Below, in pieces: positions 31,219 through 40,315 of a DNA stretch of 64,000 nt. The notes under the pieces are model-generated. The model saw nothing but the letters and a program-made list of their open reading frames with translations. It had not been told where the DNA came from and searched no databases. The DNA lies in the NCBI RefSeq assembly GCF_037976825.1, contig NZ_CP150269.1:2431501-2495500 (forward strand), given 5' to 3'. A program made the translations under genes and the position numbers. Numbering within the stretch: position 1 is the first letter of the stretch; each line of letters starts with the position of its first letter. Source of the DNA: Paenibacillus sp. FSL K6-1330 (GTDB lineage Bacteria > Bacillota > Bacilli > Paenibacillales > Paenibacillaceae).

Positions 31219-34200
31219 CTATTTTTTCTCAAAATATACGGCCGGTGAAGCTGCAGATTCACCGATTGGATTTACGGCAGTTACTCTAAAGGTACCGCCG
31301 ATTGGGTTACCCGAGGAGTAGTAGAACTCCGTGCTCTTACTTGAGCCAAGAAGCTGGTAATTGCCATCACTGTTCGGACTGATGTAGATGTTGTAGACCA
31401 TTACTTCTTCCTCTGGAGCATTGCCGCTCCAGGTGGCCTGGAAGCCCTCAGGGGTAGCCCCAAGGGTCGGCTGACCTGGTGCAGACGGTACGGTAGTAGC
31501 GCCTTCATTCCCAAGTTCCAGGTCGTCATTGGGATCTCCCTCTGTGATGCCGTCATCAGGATTATCGATGTCGTCATCCGGATTCGTGTCGTTATCGCCT
31601 GGAACTTCGAATCCAGGTGCTGTACCGCCCACAATAGCGCTTGGTTCAGATGTTTTGCCGGCTACGTCAACGGCAACAACGTAATAGGAAGTAAACATTC
31701 CGTCAGCTCCAAGTCCCGAGAAGACAAGGCTCTCGTCGCCGAGCACCACCTGCCCTTGATGTGTAAACGGACTGCCGTTAACGGACTTAAAGAGCCGGTA
31801 TCCGACAACATCAGGAGATCCACTGGCATTAAAGCTGATGGAGCCGCTGCCCATCGAATAATGTACGTTTTTCGGTGGGGTAGGGGCTTTGCCGTCATCT
31901 GTTCTAGGGTCAACCTTGCTTGGCATCCCTTTCTTCGCGTCCTGGGGAAGATAAGACTCCAGCGATCTCTTTTCACCTTTCATGACCTTCAAGGCGTTCT
32001 GCAGTTCTACAATCAGCTCATCAAGGGGCTTCTCACGCTTGATTACGATTTGTTCTCTCAACATATCCAAAGGCGTCGCTTCCTGTGGAATATAATTTAC
32101 ACCCCGATAGGTGATGTATTTCGCTTTTGCGATACCGTCATCGCTTTCGGTAGGCACAAACTTCACATTAAACAGATCCGTTACGAATCTGTCCGTTAAG
32201 GCCGTCGGCAGCTTGCCGCTGTAAGCTGAAACTGTCTTGGACGTTATGCCTTCAGGTTTCTCGAACGTTTTGGTCGGGAACAGCTCCGGTTTCACGTCCG
32301 TTACTTCGTTCATGATTCTGGCCCAAATGGCCTGGGCGTGCTTGCGCTGGTCTCCGACGAGCGTATTTTTTTGTTCCTTATATCCAACCCATACGCCAAG
32401 CGTAACGTCAGGCGAGTATCCCATGAACCAGACATCCCCGTAGTTCTGGGTGGATCCGGTTTTACCAACAACCGGAACCTCATTAAATTTCTTGTACGTG
32501 TCTCTGACCTTGCTGCCTGTTCCGTTCGTAATGACGGTACGAAGCATATCCGTCATGAGATACGCGGTTTGTTCAGAGAATACCTGCTCCGGCTTTACTT
32601 CGTGTTTATAGACAATATTGCCTTTGGAATCCACGATTTTCTCAATCATGAAGGCGTCCGTGAATTTGCCTTGGTTGCCGATGGCACTGTATGCATTAGT
32701 GAGTTCTTCCACTGTCACCCCGTAATGCAGCCCCCCCAGTACACCGGTGGAAGCATTATAATCGTCTTCCTCCAAGGTAGTGATACCCAGCTTCTTGGAA
32801 AACTCCCAAGCCTTCTCGATGCCAACCGTGTTGTTAAACAACTTGAGCGCCACCGTATTGGTTGAATTGTTCAGTGCCTGTCTTGCCGTCATCAATCCCC
32901 TATACCCGCTGTACGAGTTTTTAGGAATATGGAACACTTTGCTGTAGTCCTTTAAGATGATCGGTGAATCGTCCACCACGCTGGCAGGCTGAATCGCCCC
33001 CGAATCGAGTGCCGGTAAATAGGCGGCAATAGGTTTCATGGCAGATCCAGGTTGTCGTTTCATTTGCGTAGCGTAGTTCATTTGTTCTGTGTTAAAATCC
33101 CTGCCCTCAATCATCCCGAGAATGGCGCCGGTTTTGTTGTCGATCATCATCGCGGCGGTTTGCTCCATTCCTTTTTCCGCGCTGTCAGGCACGTAGTTGC
33201 TGTCATTCTCTGCGATGGATCGCATGGTCTTGTATAATGTCCGGTCGATGGTGGTGTAAACACGGTAACCGCCGGTGCTGAGCTGAGCTCGGGATGCATC
33301 CATCAGATCGGAGTTCGCTTGCGTGCCTTTTGCGTTCTCTTCGGCTTCCTCGCTCAGCTTCATCAGGATATTCGATGCTTGGCGCTCTACTTCCATCATG
33401 AGATAAGGATAAGTCACATAGGCCTTCTGCGTGCGAGGAGCAAGCGATTTTTTGATATCGAATGCCTGGGCCTCTTCATACTCAGTTTGCGTTATTTTAC
33501 CTTCTTCCAGCATGCTTCCCAGTACGCGGTGCTGGCGGTTTATTGCACGGTTGAATGATTTCTCGTCAAATTCCCCCTTGCCGTTAAAGGCAGAGTAGGA
33601 GGACGGTAGCTGCGGAAGACCTGCCAAATATGCAGCTTGAGCCACATTCAGATCATTCAGATTGTTAATGTTAAATATACCTTTTGCCGCAGCCTTGATC
33701 CCGAACAGTTGGTATCCGCTGGAACCGTTACCGTAAGGAACCTTGTTCAAATAGGCTGTTAAAATTTGGTCTTTACTCAAAAAGCGTTCCATCCGCATGG
33801 CCAGCAGCATTTCTTTGACCTTGCGGTTATCGGTTTTGTCGCGACTTAAAAAAGTGAGCCTGGCCAGCTGTTGCGTCAACGTGCTGCCGCCGGTTTGAAC
33901 CGACTCGTTCAGCACGCGTTCCTTAACGGCGCGAGCGGTACCTTTTATGTCAACACCCTTATGTGTATAAAAACGGTTATCTTCTATGGATACGACGGCA
34001 TCCTTCACAAGCTGGGGAATATCCTTGAATTCCACAGGTCGTCTGTCTTCTTCGGTTCTAAGCTGCCCGATCGGTGAGCCATCTGCGAAGTAGGCGAAGC
34101 CCGTTATAGCATTATCGTTCACCGTATTCTCGATGAGAGCCCTGGATCTTACCGGCTCATTCTCAACAATAGAGGTTACGTAGCCACCTATGGCTCCTCC

Positions 34201-34326
34201 GGCGAACAAAACGCCCATCAGACCTACCACAAAGAGCCATCCGATGACGGATCCGAGTACCCGCAGAAAGGACCGTTTACGCGGTTTCTTCTGTTTTTCA
34301 GGCTCTTGTTTTTTCTCCTCAACCAT
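31219..34326 (-). CDS. class A penicillin-binding protein (PBP1A type)
   Basis: 1035 residues, bifunctional glycosyltransferase and transpeptidase for peptidoglycan synthesis. Short Lys/Arg-rich cytoplasmic N-terminus, one membrane helix (about 27-50), GT51 domain with EDNRFYTHKGVDIKGTARAV and GGSTLTQQLARL, then the penicillin-binding domain with SAMK (RQPGSAMKPIAAY), STN (NNSTNTVALKL) and KTGS (VVGKTGSTQNYGD). The C-terminus carries a fibronectin III-like module, a very acidic linker (DNDTNPDDDIDNPDDG) and a second FN3-like module, so it is longer than the basic family size. ATG 34326 with AAAGGAGGAG upstream. No neighbour shares its transcript. Confidence 0.93.
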   Translation of the reverse strand: MVEEKKQEPEKQKKPRKRSFLRVLGSVIGWLFVVGLMGVLFAGGAIGGYVTSIVENEPVRSRALIENTVNDNAITGFAYFADGSPIGQLRTEEDRRPVEFKDIPQLVKDAVVSIEDNRFYTHKGVDIKGTARAVKERVLNESVQTGGSTLTQQLARLTFLSRDKTDNRKVKEMLLAMRMERFLSKDQILTAYLNKVPYGNGSSGYQLFGIKAAAKGIFNINNLNDLNVAQAAYLAGLPQLPSSYSAFNGKGEFDEKSFNRAINRQHRVLGSMLEEGKITQTEYEEAQAFDIKKSLAPRTQKAYVTYPYLMMEVERQASNILMKLSEEAEENAKGTQANSDLMDASRAQLSTGGYRVYTTIDRTLYKTMRSIAENDSNYVPDSAEKGMEQTAAMMIDNKTGAILGMIEGRDFNTEQMNYATQMKRQPGSAMKPIAAYLPALDSGAIQPASVVDDSPIILKDYSKVFHIPKNSYSGYRGLMTARQALNNSTNTVALKLFNNTVGIEKAWEFSKKLGITTLEEDDYNASTGVLGGLHYGVTVEELTNAYSAIGNQGKFTDAFMIEKIVDSKGNIVYKHEVKPEQVFSEQTAYLMTDMLRTVITNGTGSKVRDTYKKFNEVPVVGKTGSTQNYGDVWFMGYSPDVTLGVWVGYKEQKNTLVGDQRKHAQAIWARIMNEVTDVKPELFPTKTFEKPEGITSKTVSAYSGKLPTALTDRFVTDLFNVKFVPTESDDGIAKAKYITYRGVNYIPQEATPLDMLREQIVIKREKPLDELIVELQNALKVMKGEKRSLESYLPQDAKKGMPSKVDPRTDDGKAPTPPKNVHYSMGSGSISFNASGSPDVVGYRLFKSVNGSPFTHQGQVVLGDESLVFSGLGADGMFTSYYVVAVDVAGKTSEPSAIVGGTAPGFEVPGDNDTNPDDDIDNPDDGITEGDPNDDLELGNEGATTVPSAPGQPTLGATPEGFQATWSGNAPEEEVMVYNIYISPNSDGNYQLLGSSKSTEFYYSSGNPIGGTFRVTAVNPIGESAASPAVYFEKK

Positions 34327-34421
34327 GAATGTATACTCCTCCTTTTAACGCACCTATTATAGCATAAATCGAAGGTTTTGAATCATGTGTCCCTACATAG
34401 CGTGTCCTTTTTTGAGGAAGA

Positions 34422-34451
34422 TTGACTTTTTCGGGAAGCATATGATACAAA
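34422..34451 (+). promoter_or_regulatory. promoter of the tyrS T-box transcript
   Basis: TTGACT (34422-34427), 18-base spacer, TACAAA (34446-34451), about 20 bases before the start of the T-box structure. Confidence 0.5.
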
Positions 34452-34469
34452 TAATGCAAAGTTCATATC

Positions 34470-34748
34470 GTGAAAAGCTTTGAAGGACCCCAGTAGAAGG
34501 CGGAGCCTTTCGTTTCCAGAGAGTCGGTGGGTGGTGCAAACCGATAACGAGCCCCTTTGAATTACCGTCCGGAGCTGACCGGGGGAAACAGAGTCGTGCA
34601 CCAGTACGGCTGTTACAGTAGTCCGGTTCCGGGATGACAACCCGTTATGGCAATGAAGTGAAAATCCGTTCCTGAGGCAACGGATTTTAATTAGGGTGGT
34701 AACGCGAGCGCTCCTACTCGTCCCTTGGGATGAGTAGGAGCTTTTTTG
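34470..34748 (+). ncRNA. T-box leader (tyrosine) with terminator
   Basis: The T-box itself is AGGGTGGTAACGCG (34693-34706). Stem I elements are visible: AGTAGA near 34488, AGAGAG near 34529 and the GAA before the specifier; the codon most likely read is TAC at 34563-34565, tyrosine, as expected before tyrS. The terminator is GCTCCTACTC (34710-34719) / GAGTAGGAGC (34732-34741) plus TTTTTT; the left arm can pair with the T-box region to form the antiterminator. Uncharged tRNA-Tyr would allow read-through. Confidence 0.92.
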
Positions 34749-34779
34749 CGTTCAAATTTAGAGGGAGGTGTATGGAAAC

Positions 34780-36033
34780 ATGAAATGGGATGTGTTATCG
34801 AATGTCCAGCAGCAGGAGGTGGAACGCCAGATGGAGGTGATCTCCCGTGGAGCGGTGGAGATCATTCCGGAAGAAGAGATGAGGCAGAAGGTGATGACAT
34901 CGGTCGTAACCGGCGAGCCGCTGCGCGTGAAGCTGGGAATGGACCCGTCAGCGCCCGATCTTCACGTCGGGCATACCGTCGTGCTGCAGAAGCTGCGTCA
35001 GTTCCAGGAACTCGGACATGAAGTACAGCTCATCATCGGGGACTTTACTGGCAGGATCGGAGATCCGACAGGCAAATCCGAGACGCGCAAGCAATTGTCA
35101 GAAGAGGATGTGAGGCGTCATGCGGAAACGTACAGGAAACAAATATACAAAGTATTGGATCCAGAAAAAACGAAGGTATACTACAACTCCGAGTGGCTTG
35201 CGCCGATGACTTTTGCTGAAGTGGTCGGCTTATCGGCAAAGGTTACGGTGGCACGGATGCTGGAGCGCGATGATTTTACTAAACGTTACCAGGGCGGGCT
35301 TCCGATCAGCATCCACGAGTTCTTTTACCCGTTGATGCAGGGTATGGATTCTGTAGCGCTTAAGACCGATGTCGAGCTTGGGGGAACGGACCAGAAGTTT
35401 AACCTGCTGATGGGGCGGACCCTGCAGAAGGAGTATGGCACAGAGCCTCAGGTTGCGATCACGATGCCGCTTATCGAAGGACTTGACGGTATACAGAAGA
35501 TGAGTAAGAGCTTGGGGAATTACATCGGTATCGATGAAGAGCCAAATGAGATTTACGGTAAATCCATGTCCGTTCCGGACGAACTTATGCTTAAGCACTT
35601 CGGCTTGGCCACCGATATGGCAGGTGAGGAGGTAACCAGACTGGAGAAGGGGCTTCGGGACGGAAGCGTTCATCCCCGGGATGCCAAGATGAGTCTCTCG
35701 CACACTCTCGTTCGGATGTATCATGGGAGGGAGGCTGCGGATGCCGCACAGCAGCATTTTGTGACCGTGTTCCAGCAGAAGGCACTTCCTGAAGACATTG
35801 AGGATTATATTGTACCCGAAGGAGAACTGGAGGAAGGAAAGATTACGCTTATCAAAATGCTGACACTGCTCGGTTTTGCCGCTTCCAATGGTGAGGCCAG
35901 ACGCAGTATCCAGCAGGGGGCTGTAAAATGGAATGGAGAAAAGTGCAGCGACACCCACGGTGAAATCGCTCCTCAAGACGGGGATGTGGTTCAAGTAGGC
36001 AAGCGTAAATTTGCCAGATTGAAGTTTTCTTAA
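34780..36033 (+). CDS. tyrS: tyrosyl-tRNA synthetase (TyrZ-like)
   Basis: 417 residues, class I synthetase. HIGH-type motif HVGH in SAPDLHVGHTVVL, tyrosine site LLMGRTLQ region with GGTDQKFN, KMSKS motif in IQKMSKSLGNYIG, and a C-terminal S4 domain (ITLIKMLTLLGFAASNGEARRSIQQG). The KMSKS wording and overall sequence are closer to the TyrZ branch than to the classic TyrS branch, which has KFGKT. ATG 34780 with GGGAGG eleven bases upstream; GTG 34768 overlaps the binding site. Controlled by the T-box immediately upstream. It shares a bidirectional terminator with rpsD. Confidence 0.95.
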   Translation: MKWDVLSNVQQQEVERQMEVISRGAVEIIPEEEMRQKVMTSVVTGEPLRVKLGMDPSAPDLHVGHTVVLQKLRQFQELGHEVQLIIGDFTGRIGDPTGKSETRKQLSEEDVRRHAETYRKQIYKVLDPEKTKVYYNSEWLAPMTFAEVVGLSAKVTVARMLERDDFTKRYQGGLPISIHEFFYPLMQGMDSVALKTDVELGGTDQKFNLLMGRTLQKEYGTEPQVAITMPLIEGLDGIQKMSKSLGNYIGIDEEPNEIYGKSMSVPDELMLKHFGLATDMAGEEVTRLEKGLRDGSVHPRDAKMSLSHTLVRMYHGREAADAAQQHFVTVFQQKALPEDIEDYIVPEGELEEGKITLIKMLTLLGFAASNGEARRSIQQGAVKWNGEKCSDTHGEIAPQDGDVVQVGKRKFARLKFS

Positions 36034-36068
36034 GATGATTGAACTTGCGGAGGATTCATTTCGATAAT

Positions 36069-36105
36069 AAAAAAACCTGAAGGCCAAGGCCTTCAGGTTT
36101 TTTGG
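36069..36105. terminator. bidirectional terminator between tyrS and rpsD
   Basis: Perfect AAAAAACCTGAAGGC-CAAG-GCCTTCAGGTTTTTT hairpin. Confidence 0.95.
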
Positions 36106-36119
36106 GTTCCGAGTTAATC

Positions 36120-36722
36120 TTAACGGTTGTAGAATTCGACGATTTGTTTCTCATCGATATCTTGGGAAAGTTCGGAACGTTCTGGAAGACGGATGTATTT
36201 CCCTTCCATTGCTGCTTCATCAAACTCAAGGTAAGCTGGAAGATGTACGCGGTTAGCCAAAGCTTCCTTGATGGAAGAGAGGCTACGGCTTCTTTCACGA
36301 AGACCGATTACATCGCCAGTGCTTACAGCGTAAGAAGCGATATCGACTTTCTTGCCGTTCACAGTCACGTGACCGTGAGCTACCAATTGACGAGCACCCG
36401 CACGGGAGTTGCTGAAGCCAAGACGGTAAACCAGGTTGTCCAGACGGCTCTCAAGCAGGAACATAAAGTTCTCACCAGCGATACCTTTCATGCCAGTTGC
36501 TTTGTTAAACAAGGTTTTAAATTGCTTCTCGCCCAAGCCGTACATGTGACGCAGCTTTTGCTTTTCTTGAAGCTGCATACCGTAGTTGCTAATTTTTCTC
36601 CGTTGGTTAGGACCATGCTGACCTGGAGGGAAAGGGCGTTTAGCCAATTCTTTACCTGTACCGCTCAGGGAGATTCCCAGACGACGGCTTAATTTAAATT
36701 TAGGACCGGTGTAACGTGCCAT
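36120..36722 (-). CDS. rpsD: 30S ribosomal protein S4
   Basis: 200 residues, standard length. It begins [16 protein letters not shown], then [39 protein letters not shown], and the S4 RNA-binding domain [37 protein letters not shown]. It is a primary 16S rRNA binder in 30S assembly. In Firmicutes rpsD is an isolated gene that represses its own translation through a leader structure; a 184-base leader with a strong hairpin is present here. ATG 36722 with AAAAGGAG upstream. Confidence 0.98.
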   Translation of the reverse strand: MARYTGPKFKLSRRLGISLSGTGKELAKRPFPPGQHGPNQRRKISNYGMQLQEKQKLRHMYGLGEKQFKTLFNKATGMKGIAGENFMFLLESRLDNLVYRLGFSNSRAGARQLVAHGHVTVNGKKVDIASYAVSTGDVIGLRERSRSLSSIKEALANRVHLPAYLEFDEAAMEGKYIRLPERSELSQDIDEKQIVEFYNR

Positions 36723-36906
36723 GTTATATAGACTCCTTTTTAATTAAAGTTTCATTAGGGCTCTATTTGCGCCGTATTTGTTTGCTCTAGCCGTAATCTC
36801 CGGAAGATCTGCCAGGAAAGTTCAGCCGCTGTCCTGGCAGTAACAAATAACGTGAGGGTGACACAACCCGCCCAAATTCATGGAATGCATTGCATTCTTA
36901 CTCAAC
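36723..36906 (-). ncRNA. rpsD 5' leader, candidate S4 autoregulatory RNA
   Basis: 184 bases between the inferred transcription start and the S4 ATG, with no ORF. It contains a 9-pair stem CTGCCAGGA / TCCTGGCAG (36809-36817 with 36832-36840), which lacks a T-run, so it is not a terminator. S4-repressed leaders are known in Bacillus; that this is one is inference. Confidence 0.5.
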
Positions 36907-36913
36907 AATAAAT

Positions 36914-36941
36914 ATTATATGAAGTAATGATATAAAGTCAA
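36914..36941 (-). promoter_or_regulatory. promoter of rpsD
   Basis: Minus strand TTGACT (36941-36936), 16-base spacer, TATAAT (36919-36914). Confidence 0.75.
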
Positions 36942-37255
36942 GTTCAACCTGCAACTTACTATAACTTGGTTTTTGTCTAATTTTGTCGATAGGACCACAG
37001 ACCTAAAAATATTGTGAAAAACGCATAAATTTTAATGCAAAAATGGGTAGAAAAGAGTAAGATGATATTGGATTAAGTAGTCTCATTTATCTAGTTACAT
37101 ATCGTAACATCTTTTGTGTTTATCATGACCCTCCCAATATGTTGAACAGCTGGGTTACCGTTATTAAATGCGGCAGCCAAATGGATCCTTACATTATGAA
37201 TCCCGAACGCCAGTCTTGGATAGGCCTTTTATAATGGTGCAAAGGAGCGCCCAAT
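36942..37255. other. intergenic region before the diguanylate cyclase gene
   Basis: 314 bases, A/T-rich, without an ORF I can support. One dyad, GTTAC-ATATC-GTAAC (37094-37108), could be an operator. No clear -35/-10 pair for the + strand gene stands out. Confidence 0.4.
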
Positions 37256-39247
37256 ATGTCAGAAGATCAACGGAAAGCGTATGAAAGCTCTCCCGGTTCT
37301 GCAGTTATGTTTAATGATGCTGGGCCAATTCCTGGAAATGGGCCTCGTTTTTGGCTTCAGAGCTTGGATATTACACCTCATGATTTCCCTTATATTCAGC
37401 CTCTCATATCAGACAGCTATCTGGAGTGGCTAAGAGAAAGCGCAGGCACACAGGCGATGAAGAAATTCAGCTGGGCCCTTCTTTCTCATGAGGGAGCTTG
37501 GCTGACAGGGGCGTCCGAAATAACGCAATACCTTAACGCAAGTGAAGATGAGACATTATCGCTTACTTTAAACTCCAAAGAAGCCGCCCAAGGGATGGGA
37601 AAGGGTTCTTTGGAGGGAAGCGTGCTGTGCGCTGTCCCGCTCTTCACTCGCATTCATGGCGATGTATTTGCGGTGATGGTCAGTGTTTCCTCGCTTGAGA
37701 TGGAGCCGGAACAGTCACTTATGCTGACAGAAACTCATGCGTTATTGTTTCGTTCCTGCTTCTATCGGAAGTTGGAATACGTATTTGCCGATGATCTGGA
37801 GAAAGTCCACAACCAAGCTGAGCGTGAGGTGCACAGGCGTTCCATCATGTTTCAGTATGTAAAGCGGATGCATGTGCAGATTAATGTGGACAATGTGCTG
37901 GTGGAGGCTATCGACAGTGTTCTGGCACTGTATCCCAAGGCCAAAGTTGAATTGTTTATGTCTCAGGACCATGAGAGCGGACATCCGCTGGTGCGTCCCC
38001 TGCTGCTTCATCATTGGCAGAGAGAGGTTTATGTCCGCACATTTATGGAGGGTACCCTCACGATTGATGAACATAAGGAACCCGATTCGATCGTGGAAAT
38101 CGGGATTCCCATGGGAGGCAAGCAGGGCGTTTATGGCGTGCTCCATGTGGAAGTGGACAAGTCTGAGCTGCCCGATATGGATCTGGAATTGCTCTCTATG
38201 ATGGCCGATGCTGCGGGCACCGCGTTTGAGAATGCCAAATTGTACGAGCAGTCCAACCTGATGATTCATGAGCTCCGTATGATTAATGAACTGACACAGC
38301 GGTTGAACAAAAGCTTGCATTTGGCGGAGATATTTCAATTTGCCAACCATGAGCTGCTAAAGATTCTTGAGGCCGATTACTGCTGCATTTTGATTTATAA
38401 CGAGGAGCTTGGCGGTCTTGAAGTGGTATCCTGCAACGCCGAATGGCTTGCCAAGGAGGTCTTTGAGAAGGATTATGGTTTGGGCGGCCTAGTCTACCAT
38501 TCGAAGGAACCGCTCATCCTGTCAGACTATAACGAAGAACGTCCGGCGGAATCCCGGCTAATGGAGAGCACTCATTCCAGCTCGATGATTGCTACTCCGC
38601 TTACCGTAAACGGTGAGGTGCGGGGGGTTGTCCTTCTCACCCATGCGAAGCGGCATTATTTTTCGTATGACAGCTATCGGTTGCTTCAAGCTTTGACAAG
38701 CCATATTGGTCTGGCTATCGGCAATGCCTTCCTGCATGCGGAAGTGAGAAGAATGGCGAACCGGGATATGCTGACTGAACTGTATGCGAGACATTATCTT
38801 GATGAAATGATCCATGAATGTCAGACTCGTGATTTTTGCGGTTCTCTCATTGTTGTGGATATCGATGCATTCAAGCAGGTTAATGATACGTTCGGTCACC
38901 AGCGGGGGGACAAAATTCTGAAGCAGGTCAGCAGTATCGTGAAGACAACGATTCGCCATAGCGATATTCCGGCCCGCTGGGGAGGCGAGGAGCTTGCCGT
39001 GTATTTGCCGGGACTCGGCATTCAGCAGGCGATGCAGGTCGCCGAACGGATTCGCATAAGGGTATCGGAAGAGACCGACCCGCGCGTAACGGTGTCCTGC
39101 GGAATTTCCGAATGGAACTGGACCAATGACAAGATCAGCGTGGAGTCCCTCTTTTATCGAGCGGATATGGCTCTTTACGAAGCGAAGAATGGTGGCCGCA
39201 ACCGGATTGTCGTGGAGAGGGCCGAGGCTGAAATCGGATTAGATTAA
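37256..39247 (+). CDS. GAF-GGDEF diguanylate cyclase
   Basis: 663 residues, no membrane segment. The N-terminal 180 residues are divergent. GAF-like domains follow at about 200-340 and 355-500 (LAEIFQFANHELLKILEADYCCILIYN, then SMIATPLTVNGEVRGVVLL), then a GGDEF domain from about 505. The active site reads ARWGGEELAVYLPG, an accepted GGEEL variant. The inhibitory I-site RxxD (RHSD) lies five residues before it, so product inhibition is likely. DIDAFKQVNDTFGHQRGD is the metal-binding motif. No EAL domain. The likely signal is a cytoplasmic ligand or redox state sensed by GAF. ATG 37256 with AAAGGAG upstream. Confidence 0.92.
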   Translation: MSEDQRKAYESSPGSAVMFNDAGPIPGNGPRFWLQSLDITPHDFPYIQPLISDSYLEWLRESAGTQAMKKFSWALLSHEGAWLTGASEITQYLNASEDETLSLTLNSKEAAQGMGKGSLEGSVLCAVPLFTRIHGDVFAVMVSVSSLEMEPEQSLMLTETHALLFRSCFYRKLEYVFADDLEKVHNQAEREVHRRSIMFQYVKRMHVQINVDNVLVEAIDSVLALYPKAKVELFMSQDHESGHPLVRPLLLHHWQREVYVRTFMEGTLTIDEHKEPDSIVEIGIPMGGKQGVYGVLHVEVDKSELPDMDLELLSMMADAAGTAFENAKLYEQSNLMIHELRMINELTQRLNKSLHLAEIFQFANHELLKILEADYCCILIYNEELGGLEVVSCNAEWLAKEVFEKDYGLGGLVYHSKEPLILSDYNEERPAESRLMESTHSSSMIATPLTVNGEVRGVVLLTHAKRHYFSYDSYRLLQALTSHIGLAIGNAFLHAEVRRMANRDMLTELYARHYLDEMIHECQTRDFCGSLIVVDIDAFKQVNDTFGHQRGDKILKQVSSIVKTTIRHSDIPARWGGEELAVYLPGLGIQQAMQVAERIRIRVSEETDPRVTVSCGISEWNWTNDKISVESLFYRADMALYEAKNGGRNRIVVERAEAEIGLD

Positions 39248-39284
39248 AAACCCTGCAGCTATTTAGTGGCTGCAGGGTTTTTTC
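39246..39284 (+). terminator. terminator of the diguanylate cyclase gene
   Basis: Perfect AAAAACCCTGCAGC (39246-39259) / GCTGCAGGGTTTTT (39269-39282) hairpin. Confidence 0.92.
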
Positions 39285-39350
39285 TGTCATCTGCATAATG
39301 TCATGGACCGCGGATAGCCTAAGAGAAAGATCAATGAGGGGCTGAAGATT

Positions 39351-40184
39351 ATGAGAATAAGAAGATCACGGAGCGTCATCGGAATGGTTTTGTTTGTCTT
39401 TTGCTTAACCGGATGTGCCTGGCAAGATCAATTGTCTGCCGAAGAGTCGTTTAACCGCGCCCTGTCGGGGCTGTCTGGCGTTGATAATTTCTCTTTTCGG
39501 GGAGAAGCGGCGATTCGGAGCGGAGAAAACGGACCGTTTCAGCAAAGTTTGGCATTTGAAGGCAATCTGCAGCATCATACGGATCTGACACTATCCTCAA
39601 GGAACAAGGGCACAACCATACGTAATGATAAGGATAAGGTATATGCCGATTCGGTATATCAAGCGGATGGACTTACCGTGTCCCTGAAGCGCAAGGAGGG
39701 CAAGTGGAGCACACTCTCATCAGGACATGTCGAGGAAATGTGGATAACCCGCTTGAATCCATTAGAATTACTGGAATATATCGGGAATTCGGAGAAGACG
39801 GTGACTCAGGAACTGGGGGCGGCAAGAGGAACCAAGGTACTGCGCATCGAGCTGTCACCCGAAGCGGCAGCCCAAATGGTATATGGATCGCTGGATGAGC
39901 AGATGAAGACGCTGGCGGAACGGATCGAACGCAAAGGGGATCCGCTGTACAGTGAAGATCCGAAGGTACGCAAACGACTGAAGGCCGTGTGGGAGCGGGA
40001 CTATAATGAAATGAAGAGCATGTTGAGCAAGGCGGACACGGTTTCGGTTTCTCATGTAACGATTAATCAAAAAAAACAGCTTCCTACCAAACTGACTATG
40101 GAACGAACGTTGTTTTTTGTTGATGAACAAGGCAAAACCCGCACGGAAACGCTGCTGTCCGATGTTACATTTACTGGTTATTGA
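39351..40184 (+). CDS. putative lipoprotein of unknown function
   Basis: 277 residues with a classic lipoprotein signal: MRIRRSRSVIGMVLFVF then LTGC, lipidated Cys at about residue 22. The mature part is one domain of alternating beta strands (VDNFSFRGEAAIR, LAFEGNLQHHTDLTLS, KVYADSVYQADGLTVSL) resembling the LolA/LppX-like half-barrel, with helices near the C-terminus. No catalytic motif seen. I do not recognise a family. ATG 39351, GAGGGG ten bases upstream. Single gene between a terminator and the aminopeptidase promoter. Confidence 0.7.
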   Translation: MRIRRSRSVIGMVLFVFCLTGCAWQDQLSAEESFNRALSGLSGVDNFSFRGEAAIRSGENGPFQQSLAFEGNLQHHTDLTLSSRNKGTTIRNDKDKVYADSVYQADGLTVSLKRKEGKWSTLSSGHVEEMWITRLNPLELLEYIGNSEKTVTQELGAARGTKVLRIELSPEAAAQMVYGSLDEQMKTLAERIERKGDPLYSEDPKVRKRLKAVWERDYNEMKSMLSKADTVSVSHVTINQKKQLPTKLTMERTLFFVDEQGKTRTETLLSDVTFTGY

Positions 40185-40219
40185 AGGGATTGCCATGAAA
40201 ATTTTTTTAACGATGAACG

Positions 40220-40248
40220 CTGACTTAAGGCTGTTCGCATGCTACAAT
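40220..40248 (+). promoter_or_regulatory. promoter of the aminopeptidase gene
   Basis: CTGACT (40220-40225), 17-base spacer, TACAAT (40243-40248), with TGC before the -10. Confidence 0.6.
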
Positions 40249-40315
40249 AATGAATAAATTTACCGCTGTTCAATTCATAACGTAGGGAACAGTCATCATA
40301 AGGAGGATATGACAT

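Noticed and set aside
35230..36087. 285-residue minus-strand ORF opposite tyrS
   Set aside because: Overlaps tyrS fully and would read through the shared terminator; no binding site.
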